A DNA stretch of 13,017 nt from positions 1 to 13,017 of the forward strand of contig JAEMRY010000024.1 of NCBI GenBank assembly GCA_016463105.1. The letters run 5' to 3'. Every line of letters begins with the position of its first letter. Position 1 is the stretch's first letter. Below, one piece after another: positions 6,908 to 13,017 of this stretch. Source of the stretch: Ilumatobacteraceae bacterium (GTDB lineage: Bacteria > Actinomycetota > Acidimicrobiia > Acidimicrobiales > Ilumatobacteraceae). A program made the position numbers and the translations under genes. The notes beneath the pieces are model-generated. The model did no database searches and was not told the DNA's origin. It was given only the letters and a program-made list of their open reading frames with translations.

Positions 6908-8319
6908 GATGCCCGCTCAAGTTCGGCCGCAACTTTAAACATTGCTTGCTCGCCTAGAGTTGGGGCCAGAACTTGCACACCAACAGGCATTGAGTGGGCG
7001 CCAGTTCCAAATGGCACACTCATCGCTGGGTGCCCAGCCAAATTTGTTGGAATCGTAAACACGTCGCACAAATACATCGCTAGTGGATTATCGGTTTTCG
7101 ATCCAAACTCAAACGCCACTGACGGTGAAGTCGGCGTCAGAATTGTGTCGACACTTTGGTAAGCACGAGCAAAATCATCAGAAATTAATCGGCGCACCTT
7201 TAACGCTTTGCCGTAGTACGCGTCGTAATAACCAGCCGACAATGCATATGTGCCGAGCATGATTCGACGCTTTACTTCTTCACCAAAACCTGCCTCACGA
7301 GTTGCGGCATACATCGAATTTAAATCTGCTGCATCAACACGGTTGCCATAACGCACACCGTCATAACGAGCCAAGTTACTGCTCGCTTCTGCAGGCGCAA
7401 TCAAATAATAAGCAGTCAGACAGTATTGAATTGACGGCAATTTAATGTCAACGATTGTTGCACCCGCACTTCGCAACGCATCAAACGCAGACTCAAGACG
7501 CTCAAGCACATCTGCCTCGCAGCCCTCAGGAAGATCTGTAACTCTGCCAATGCGCATGCCAGCAACACCGTGCTCAAGCACTGAAACTAGTGACGGCGCC
7601 GGTTGTGGAATCGAAGTTGAATCTAACGGGTCGTGGCCAGAGATAACTTCAAGCAAAGTTGCCGCATCACGAACATCACATGTGAACGGACCAATCTGAT
7701 CAAGGCTGCTCGCAAATGCCACGAGCCCATATCGCGATACAACTCCATAAGTTGGTTTCACGCCAACGACACCACACAAAGCAGCAGGTTGACGAATACT
7801 TCCACCAGTGTCGCTGCCGAGAGATGCAGCCGCGAAACCAGCAGCAACTGCAGCGGCACTTCCACCACTCGAACCACCGGGCACACGTGAAATATCATGT
7901 GGATTTTTTGTCGGACCGAACGCCGAGTTCTCGGTGCTTGAACCCATTGCGAATTCGTCGAGATTAGTTTTGCCGATGATAATCGCACCGGCAGCGCGCA
8001 ATTTAGTGACAACTGTGGCGTCATACGGCGGTTTCCAACCTTGCAGAATTTTTGACGAGCAGGTTGTTTCAACACCACGCGTGCACATGTTGTCCTTAAC
8101 TGCGATTGGCACACCAGCGAGCGCTCCAACTTTTTTGCCAGACTTGACATCTGCATCAACCTTTGCTGCATCTAGTCGTGCTTGATCAGCAGTTACCAAA
8201 TTAAAAGCGTGAATCTCTGATTCTCGAACATCAATTCGCGCTAGATGTTGTTCAACAACCGCGCTTGCACTTAACGAGCCGTTGCTAACACCTGAGGCAA
8301 TCTCAACAAGTTTTTGCAT
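6904..8319 (-). CDS. gatA: Asp-tRNA(Asn)/Glu-tRNA(Gln) amidotransferase subunit A (glutamine amidase)
   Basis: GatA hydrolyses glutamine and passes the ammonia to GatB. The 471-residue protein is an amidase-signature enzyme with an intact Ser-cisSer-Lys triad. K75 lies in PIAVKDN, S150 in VPGGSSGGS and S174 in GSDTGGSIRQPAA. The K-to-S spacings (75 and 24 residues) equal those of the structurally known GatA enzymes. The GVVGVKPTYGVVSRYGLVAF block (183-202) and SSLDQIGPF follow as expected. The C-terminus is a little short, ending just after the last family helix. It starts 3 bases after the gatC stop and overlaps gatB by 4 bases, keeping the C-A-B order seen in many bacteria. No Shine-Dalgarno site is evident. 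Confidence 0.97.
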   Translation of the reverse strand: MQKLVEIASGVSNGSLSASAVVEQHLARIDVRESEIHAFNLVTADQARLDAAKVDADVKSGKKVGALAGVPIAVKDNMCTRGVETTCSSKILQGWKPPYDATVVTKLRAAGAIIIGKTNLDEFAMGSSTENSAFGPTKNPHDISRVPGGSSGGSAAAVAAGFAAASLGSDTGGSIRQPAALCGVVGVKPTYGVVSRYGLVAFASSLDQIGPFTCDVRDAATLLEVISGHDPLDSTSIPQPAPSLVSVLEHGVAGMRIGRVTDLPEGCEADVLERLESAFDALRSAGATIVDIKLPSIQYCLTAYYLIAPAEASSNLARYDGVRYGNRVDAADLNSMYAATREAGFGEEVKRRIMLGTYALSAGYYDAYYGKALKVRRLISDDFARAYQSVDTILTPTSPSVAFEFGSKTDNPLAMYLCDVFTIPTNLAGHPAMSVPFGTGAHSMPVGVQVLAPTLGEQAMFKVAAELERAS

Positions 8320-8322
8320 TTT

Positions 8323-8625
8323 TTAAACGTCAAAACCAATAGTTGGTGGAACACGAAAACGACCGCTCTCTGTAGCAGGTGCTTGGCCAAGAACTTCTTG
8401 ACGATCTAACGATGGTGCTTCAACATCTTTGCGCAACACATTTTTAAGAGGATAGGGCTGCGTCATCGGCTCAACATCTGCGAGATCTAAAGCGTCAATA
8501 TCTCGAAAGTGTTCAAGCATTCCTGCCAACTGTGATGTCATCTTCTCGGCTTCGTCTGAAGTCAGACTCAACCTGGCAAGTCGCGAAACTTTAACTACTG
8601 TTTCTTGGGAAATTTTTTCAGCCAC
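8323..8625 (-). CDS. gatC: Asp-tRNA(Asn)/Glu-tRNA(Gln) amidotransferase subunit C (GTG start)
   Basis: GatC is the small subunit that wraps around and stabilises the GatA-GatB interface. It has 100 residues, the usual size, with ISQETVVKVSRLARLSLTSD at 5-24 (the GatC first helix). A central LADVEPMTQP segment and a C-terminal FRVPPTIGF are also typical. The start is a GTG codon inside the end of lgt, giving a 31-base overlap in another frame. No later start keeps the conserved first helix, so GTG 8625 is the sensible choice. A TAGAAT hexamer lies 7 bases upstream within lgt, which might allow separate transcription. Otherwise expression depends on readthrough and coupling from lgt. Confidence 0.95.
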   Translation of the reverse strand: MAEKISQETVVKVSRLARLSLTSDEAEKMTSQLAGMLEHFRDIDALDLADVEPMTQPYPLKNVLRKDVEAPSLDRQEVLGQAPATESGRFRVPPTIGFDV

Positions 8626-9452
8626 GGCTTTAATTCTACGACCCGATCAATGGTTAGATACGCAACAGCAAGTGTGAAAAAACCGATTGATGTCCACTGA
8701 TTCAATCGCAAGCCACCAAAATGTTTTGCAGTGTCGACTCTCAATGATTCTACGAAAAACCTTAAAACCGTATAGCCCGCTACATACATCGCAAAAAGGC
8801 GACCATCTCGGGGGCGCCAGCGCCGCTCAATCTTGATTAGCGCAACACATATAAATAGACATCCAAGTGATTCATAAAGAAATGTTGGGTGAAATGTCGT
8901 GCCAGCCTCAAAACCAGCCGACTTTACTTTTTCAGCTGAAATCTGTAGTGCCCAAGGCAGTGTTGTCGGCTTACCAAAAAGTTCTTGATTAAACCAGTTG
9001 CCCCATCTACCGATTGATTGCGCTAGTGCAAGGCCTGGTGCGACACAAGTCAATCCACTTGCAACTGCAAGACCACGTTTACGAGCGACGAAAACTCCAG
9101 AAATAACACCGACAGTGATTCCTCCCCAGATGCCAAGGCCACCTTCCCAAATTTTCACTACATCAAACCAGCGCCCCTGAAATCTTTCCCAATCGGTGAT
9201 TACGTGATAAGCACGAGCACCAACAATGCCGATTGGCACTGCAACCATTGCAATTGTGCTTGCATCATCTGGATGTCCGAGCCCGCGCTCTAACAGACGT
9301 TTTTTAAATAACCAAACCGCGGCGACAACACCGAGCGCAATCATTAATCCGTATGCGTTAAATCGCAGCGAAAATATTTCTAACGAACCAGCAGACGGGC
9401 TCGGCAAACTCGCAAACATTAATTTCAGGTTACTTGTATTTTCTATATTCAT
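8595..9452 (-). CDS. lgt: Prolipoprotein diacylglyceryl transferase
   Basis: Lgt moves diacylglycerol from phosphatidylglycerol to the lipobox cysteine of prelipoproteins, the first step of lipoprotein maturation in the cytoplasmic membrane. The 285-residue protein is polytopic and has the Lgt signature GRWGNWFNQELFG (148-160, essential-type R149). It also has YGLMIALG (34-41), GARAYHVITDWERF (78-91), HPTFLYES (188-195) and an ESLRVD motif (235-240) matching the C-terminal catalytic arginine region. The ATG at 9452 lies 19 bases after the ferredoxin stop. A second ATG at 9419, giving MFASLPSPSAG, is equally plausible, because many homologues begin near that point and neither start has a good ribosome-binding site. 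Its end overlaps gatC by 31 bases. The other lipidation enzyme, Lnt, is encoded in the divergent operon. Confidence 0.96.
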   Translation of the reverse strand: MNIENTSNLKLMFASLPSPSAGSLEIFSLRFNAYGLMIALGVVAAVWLFKKRLLERGLGHPDDASTIAMVAVPIGIVGARAYHVITDWERFQGRWFDVVKIWEGGLGIWGGITVGVISGVFVARKRGLAVASGLTCVAPGLALAQSIGRWGNWFNQELFGKPTTLPWALQISAEKVKSAGFEAGTTFHPTFLYESLGCLFICVALIKIERRWRPRDGRLFAMYVAGYTVLRFFVESLRVDTAKHFGGLRLNQWTSIGFFTLAVAYLTIDRVVELKPWLKKFPKKQ

Positions 9453-9471
9453 GAGTTCGCTTTATAACTGT

Positions 9472-9783
9472 TCAGATATACGGATCTTTATCGCTTCCAG
9501 GTTCACTCCACCACTCGCTCGGAGAACCAGTCGTCTGCCAATCGGCGAACGGATAAATGCAGTTCACCGGACACGCGGGCAAACATTTATCACAACCGCT
9601 ACATAATTCTGGAATGATCACAACATCGGTTCCGAAATTAAATATTGCTCCAAATTGCGGTGGGCATGCTCGTAAACAAGCATCGCAGTTTATGCACTCA
9701 GGCATCTCAATTCGCACAGGTGGGTTTTGCCACTTTGCATTGCGTTCGTGTTGCTCAATGCGCTCTTCACGCGTGGCACTCAT
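9472..9783 (-). CDS. Two-cluster [4Fe-4S] ferredoxin
   Basis: This 103-residue soluble electron carrier has two classical C-x2-C-x2-C-x3-C-P motifs: C30, C33, C36, C40 and C61, C64, C67, C71. It should therefore hold two [4Fe-4S] clusters. An extra cysteine, C75, falls in CPVNCIYP, a position often alanine or another residue in such ferredoxins. The N-terminal 20 residues are charged, and the C-terminal tail is Trp-rich and acidic (DWQ, EWW, DKD), which may guide partner docking. It is the first gene of the long minus-strand string, 19 bases before lgt. A TACAAT hexamer 6 bases before the ATG, with no Shine-Dalgarno site, suggests a leaderless transcript. The redox partner cannot be told from this window. 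Confidence 0.93.
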   Translation of the reverse strand: MSATREERIEQHERNAKWQNPPVRIEMPECINCDACLRACPPQFGAIFNFGTDVVIIPELCSGCDKCLPACPVNCIYPFADWQTTGSPSEWWSEPGSDKDPYI

Positions 9784-9789
9784 AAAGCG

Positions 9790-9795
9790 ATTGTA
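9790..9795 (-). promoter_or_regulatory. Predicted leaderless-type -10 hexamer (TACAAT) heading the ferredoxin-lgt-gatCAB string
   Basis: TACAAT on the minus strand matches the TATAAT consensus at 5 of 6 positions and lies exactly 6 bases before ATG 9783. The whole divergent gap (9784-9839) is only 56 bases, so the promoters of both operons must be packed into it or into the flanking genes. No clear -35 element is visible. Confidence 0.45.
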
Positions 9796-9839
9796 AACGG
9801 TGGTTGCCTTAAGCCGCTCATTGCTGGTCTACTTAATAA

Positions 9840-10733
9840 GTGACAATCGCCAAACGCCAAGTTGATTCGGCTGCGGTTGCGGCGCTTGCCCCGGCTGCGG
9901 CACTGTTTCCAATTTGGCTTCTTGCGATTGGTGTTTTCTGGCTTCCATTTTGGCGTTTCTCGGATGTTTCATATCCGTTGTTCGCATTTGCGGCACTCGC
10001 ACTCGGAGTTCTGCTTTTTTCAAAAGCTATACAGCGAATCTTTTTATCTCGTTTACTAGAGGCAAGAAAACCTTCGGCTCTCGAAGCCGCAACTTTGCAG
10101 CAGGCATGGCGTCGGGTTGCCCAAGCCAACCACATATCAATCGATAGTTTCGTACTCGCAGTTGTCGACAGCAACGAAATCAATGCGTTTGCTTCAGGTG
10201 GACATCTAGTTGTTGTTTCGTCGTATGCAGTAAATCAACTTGATCAGAACGAACTTACGGGAGTATTGGCTCACGAAATAAGCCACCATCTTGGCTCTCA
10301 CACGGTTGCATTAACTATTGCCCAGTGGTTGAGTTTGCCAATTTTATTACTCGCACGAATTGGTTTTATTTTGCAGAGAGTTGCCGAACGAATTTCTAAT
10401 ACTTTCAAGTCAGGACTTAACGCTCTCAAATTTATTGGTCTATTGATTTCTGCAGCGCTAACGGTCGTGTCTTCATTATTCGTGGCTGCACTAGTCGTAT
10501 CTCAAGCATTAAGCAATGCAGTTGGTCATGAATCAGAGTTTCAGGCTGATCGACGTGCAGTACGCATGGGTTTTGGTAACGAGTTGCTAATCGCACTCAA
10601 GCATGTCGTTGACGATTCGCAAAACTACGATGAACAAACAAGCAGTGCTCTAGTTGTATCTGCACACCCTCCTGTCCGCGAGAGAATTAATCGACTTGAA
10701 GCTTTGCTGCGAACCGAAGACCCATATAGATGA
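9840..10733 (+). CDS. M48-family membrane zinc metallopeptidase (HtpX-like)
   Basis: This 297-residue integral membrane protease has the zinc motif HEISH (H145, E146, H149) in LAHEISHHLGSH. The third ligand is likely E233 in ESEFQADRRA, an EFxAD-type motif of family M48. The end, AHPPVRERINRLEAL (275-289), matches the HPP-x-ERI-x-RL tail of HtpX-type peptidases. Two hydrophobic segments (about 14-36 and 44-62) precede the catalytic domain. Two more (about 157-178 and 196-222) separate the zinc motifs, the HtpX arrangement. The GTG start comes directly after an in-frame TAA, so no longer start is possible, and no ATG follows for most of the protein. Its stop overlaps the lnt start (ATGA). Known HtpX enzymes degrade misfolded membrane proteins; that role here is inference. 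Confidence 0.87.
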   Translation: MTIAKRQVDSAAVAALAPAAALFPIWLLAIGVFWLPFWRFSDVSYPLFAFAALALGVLLFSKAIQRIFLSRLLEARKPSALEAATLQQAWRRVAQANHISIDSFVLAVVDSNEINAFASGGHLVVVSSYAVNQLDQNELTGVLAHEISHHLGSHTVALTIAQWLSLPILLLARIGFILQRVAERISNTFKSGLNALKFIGLLISAALTVVSSLFVAALVVSQALSNAVGHESEFQADRRAVRMGFGNELLIALKHVVDDSQNYDEQTSSALVVSAHPPVRERINRLEALLRTEDPYR

Positions 10734-12220
10734 CCATCACGACATTTCGAAATACAAAACTTTCTCGTCTTGTGATGGCACTCGCATCTGGGCTGATGGT
10801 TGGATTCTCGCTGCCGCCATGGGGATGGTGGCCGCTTTCGATCTGCGGTTTAATTGTATTTTTTCAACTAGCAAAATCTGTGAACGGCTCGCTTGAACTT
10901 TTCTTGATCGGCTTTGTATTTGCTTTTGCGTGGTTGGCTCTTGGTATGGGGTGGATGTGGTTTCTTAGTGCACCTGGTTACATAATTGCGACACTTTTAT
11001 TTGCAAGTTTGCACGGCGTAGCCGAAGTAGTTGCGTCACGATTCAACACACCAATATTCTCGCGACCAGTTGCGCACACTTTGGCAGAAGCACTGCGGTT
11101 TTCTTTTCCATTTGGTGGTGTTCCATTAGCAACGCTTCCGATTGCTATTTCTCCGACTCGACTCGCCGACATTGTTGCGATTGGTGGGCCAATATTGGCA
11201 TCATGGTTCGTTTTACAAACCGCAGCGTTAGTAGTTGGCTATTTCAACAAACGACAGTCACGACAACCAGTCGCAATTGTTCTGTTGGTCTTAATTGCCT
11301 TGCAGATTTTTGGACAAATCTCATCGCCCGTGCAAACAACAGACAAAACGCTGCGAATCGCCCTGGTGCAAGGTGGTGGACCACAAGGAGTTCTCGCAAT
11401 TAACTCTCGAGCGCGTGATTCTTTTGACCGTCATTTAGAAGTAACAAAAACTTTGCAACTCAGTGACAAACCTGAGATAGTTATTTGGCCAGAAAATGTG
11501 ATCGATGTTGTTGACTTCGCGAGCAGTCGTGAATATTCAGAAATCGCAACAGAAGCAAAACGGCTTAACGCAGAGTTTGTAGTTGGCATCACCGAAGATG
11601 CCGGCATCGGACACTTCACCAATGCCCAAGTTGTTGTACAACCAAACGGTGACATCACGTCGCGATACGACAAAGTTCGTCGCGTGCCTTTTGGCGAATA
11701 CGTGCCATCTGGTTTGCGAAGTTTGCTAACTGCAGTCGGTGCGCCAACAGATCGAATACCAAGCGATGCAGTGCAGGGCAAAGAACCAGCAGTACTAAAT
11801 CTGCAAAAAACAGATCTCGCAGTAGCTATATCTTGGGAGTCATTTTTCGCTGGTCGAGCAAACAGTGGAGTCGAGTCAGGTGGAACAATTCTGATCAACC
11901 CAACTAATGGCTCAAGTTATACAGGCACAATTTTGCAGACTCAGCAACTGGCAACAAACTCATTGCGGGCGCGTGAAACCGGGCGTTGGACACTGCAAGT
12001 GGCAACTACTGGTTTCAGCGCTGTGATTACACCGACCGGAGTTATCACTCAACGGGTTGGTGTTGGTGAAGCGAAAACAATCATCGTTGATGTGCCCCTA
12101 ACGACTGGACGAACTTTATATTCACATCTTGGCGATGAATTGTTTATTATTTTGCTTGTGCTCGGCTTAATTATTTGCTGGTCGGTGCAGCGTAAAGGTA
12201 TGGCAAAAATTAATGGCTGA
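10730..12220 (+). CDS. lnt: Apolipoprotein N-acyltransferase homologue with Ser in place of the catalytic Cys
   Basis: Lnt adds a third acyl chain to the N-terminal cysteine of lipoproteins. The 496-residue protein has the family layout: an N-terminal multi-pass membrane part (about 12-197), a periplasmic nitrilase-like domain (about 207-455) and a final membrane helix (about 468-485). Nitrilase landmarks are RIALVQGG (209-216), WPEN with E255, YDKVRRVPFGEYVP with K315 and E323, and INPTNGS (389-395). In the usual V-x-I-C-Y-E segment this protein reads A-I-S-W-E. S368 therefore replaces the cysteine nucleophile (C387 in the E. coli enzyme), while the following glutamate (E370) is kept. The codon is TCT, one base away from TGT. 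The frame is intact, so this is not obvious decay. It overlaps the M48 gene by 4 bases and the epimerase by 8. It may be a serine-nucleophile variant, a non-catalytic paralogue or a related acyltransferase. Confidence 0.9.
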   Translation: MTITTFRNTKLSRLVMALASGLMVGFSLPPWGWWPLSICGLIVFFQLAKSVNGSLELFLIGFVFAFAWLALGMGWMWFLSAPGYIIATLLFASLHGVAEVVASRFNTPIFSRPVAHTLAEALRFSFPFGGVPLATLPIAISPTRLADIVAIGGPILASWFVLQTAALVVGYFNKRQSRQPVAIVLLVLIALQIFGQISSPVQTTDKTLRIALVQGGGPQGVLAINSRARDSFDRHLEVTKTLQLSDKPEIVIWPENVIDVVDFASSREYSEIATEAKRLNAEFVVGITEDAGIGHFTNAQVVVQPNGDITSRYDKVRRVPFGEYVPSGLRSLLTAVGAPTDRIPSDAVQGKEPAVLNLQKTDLAVAISWESFFAGRANSGVESGGTILINPTNGSSYTGTILQTQQLATNSLRARETGRWTLQVATTGFSAVITPTGVITQRVGVGEAKTIIVDVPLTTGRTLYSHLGDELFIILLVLGLIICWSVQRKGMAKING

Positions 12221-12998
12221 TAAAGACTTCGTTATCGCAAGCAAAAATGTGCAGTGCGTGGTCAGTCCTAATGTCGGCGGTCGGGTGTCCTCAATTGTGG
12301 CTTTTGGTCGCGAGTTGCTGATAACTCAAAATGCAGAGACAAATCTGCAAAAGTGGGGCTGCTACCCAATGGTGCCGTGGGCGGGTCGCGTGCGAAATGG
12401 AATCTTCGTTCATGACTCTAAACAACACCAACTCGAAATCAATATGGCGCCCCATGCAATTCACGGCACAGTTTTAGATCGTCCATGGACAACTATTAGT
12501 TCTTCACCGTCAGTTATGGCAATGAAAATAGATCTTGGCCCAGCGTGGGGATTTGCTGGTGAAGTTACTCAAACTATTACGGTCGCAAATGACATCATCG
12601 AATTTCGTTTGCATCTTGTAACCAGCGACGCAACGATGCCGGCACAAGTTGGATGGCATCCATGGTTCGCGCGACCATGCAAACTAGAAACCCAGTTTGA
12701 AAAAATGTATCTGCGAGACAAATATGGAATTCCAACTGGCGAGACAATTTCACCGACTGCTGGCCCACATGATGATTGTTTTTCTGGCTCGCAACGCACG
12801 CCAAAACTTAATTTTGACGACAAAGTGAAATTAGAGATTGAAACTGATTGCACACATTGGGTCGTCTACGACGAACCTAAACATGCAATATGTGTCGAGC
12901 CGCAATCAGGGCCACCGGATGGATTCAATCTTGATCCAATCATCATCACTCCAACTGCTCCACTCACCCGATTTATGCGACTGGTTATCACTAGCTGA
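12213..12998 (+). CDS. Aldose 1-epimerase family protein (galactose mutarotase-like)
   Basis: The family interconverts alpha and beta anomers of aldoses or related sugars. This 261-residue beta-sandwich protein shows PWAGRVRNG (55-63, R61 as substrate-contact arginine) and HAIHGTV with H84. GWHPWF carries the likely general acid H149, and CVEPQSGPPDGFN carries the likely general base E229. The spacing of these four sites agrees with COG2017-type mutarotases, a little shorter than E. coli GalM. The ATG overlaps the lnt stop by 8 bases, so it is co-transcribed and coupled. No sugar kinase, transporter or isomerase lies nearby, so the substrate is not indicated; hexose or hexose-6-phosphate are the usual options. 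The link to lipoprotein acylation is unexplained and may be only operon packing. Confidence 0.9.
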   Translation: MADKDFVIASKNVQCVVSPNVGGRVSSIVAFGRELLITQNAETNLQKWGCYPMVPWAGRVRNGIFVHDSKQHQLEINMAPHAIHGTVLDRPWTTISSSPSVMAMKIDLGPAWGFAGEVTQTITVANDIIEFRLHLVTSDATMPAQVGWHPWFARPCKLETQFEKMYLRDKYGIPTGETISPTAGPHDDCFSGSQRTPKLNFDDKVKLEIETDCTHWVVYDEPKHAICVEPQSGPPDGFNLDPIIITPTAPLTRFMRLVITS

Positions 12999-13017
12999 CT
13001 AGATAACTAACTAGCTA
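12990..13017. other. CTAG-rich, stop-rich tail at the right edge
   Basis: Directly after the epimerase stop, the sequence holds three CTAG tetramers within 28 bases. A 7-base direct repeat (ACTAGCT at 12990-12996 and 13010-13016) is also present. Stop codons occur in more than one plus-strand frame. CTAG is generally under-represented in bacterial DNA, so the cluster is unusual, but the window ends before its nature can be seen. Confidence 0.4.

Noticed and set aside
9828..9833. TCTACT as a leaderless -10 for the M48 gene
   Set aside because: The spacing of 6 bases to GTG 9840 fits, but the hexamer lacks the conserved A at position 2, so I did not list it as a feature.
9833..10183. A 116-codon minus-strand open frame opposite the M48 gene
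   Set aside because: No family motif. It lies antisense to a gene with intact membrane segments and overlaps its N-terminal coding region.
11800..11850. Frameshift or pseudogene in lnt to explain the missing cysteine
   Set aside because: The reading frame and all flanking motifs are continuous on both sides of the serine codon, so only a substitution, not a frameshift, is visible.

Overview
The window looks like chromosomal DNA from a free-living actinobacterium of moderate GC, most likely an aquatic member of the Acidimicrobiia (Ilumatobacter-like). This is inference. It rests on the Thr-rich secreted-protein linker ending in a VPP motif, the actinobacterial look of the Lgt, GatCAB and ferredoxin sequences, and the frequent absence of Shine-Dalgarno sites. 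The identified coding genes are tightly packed. I see no rRNA, tRNA, CRISPR array, insertion sequence or phage gene, and no gene-free stretch longer than about 190 bases.

Layout: (1) Bases 1-1773, minus strand, hold most of a secreted RCC1-type beta-propeller protein. It has seven repeats of exactly 60 codons, then one fibronectin type III domain and a Thr-rich tail, and it runs off the left edge. (2) Bases 1958-2884, plus strand, hold a haloalkane dehalogenase transcribed divergently from it. (3) Bases 2910-9783, minus strand, form one long gene string read right to left: ferredoxin, lgt, gatC, gatA, gatB, an FTR1-type iron permease, ilvD. Junctions are 31- and 4-base overlaps or gaps of 3-20 bases. 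(4) Bases 9840-12998, plus strand, form a divergent three-gene operon joined by overlaps: M48 membrane metallopeptidase, lnt-like gene, aldose 1-epimerase.

The two divergent operons share a 56-base control region. They carry the first (Lgt) and last (Lnt) enzymes of lipoprotein lipidation, the tRNA-dependent amidotransferase, and an iron theme: ferredoxin, iron permease and an iron-sulfur dehydratase.

Most of the window is ordinary housekeeping content. The points worth a second look are an Lnt homologue with serine where the catalytic cysteine should be, a recurrent TANNNT hexamer exactly 6 bases before the start codon of three genes (predicted leaderless transcription), and the perfectly regular seven-repeat propeller with all 14 cysteines in one fixed spacing. 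I found no convincing undescribed multi-gene system.
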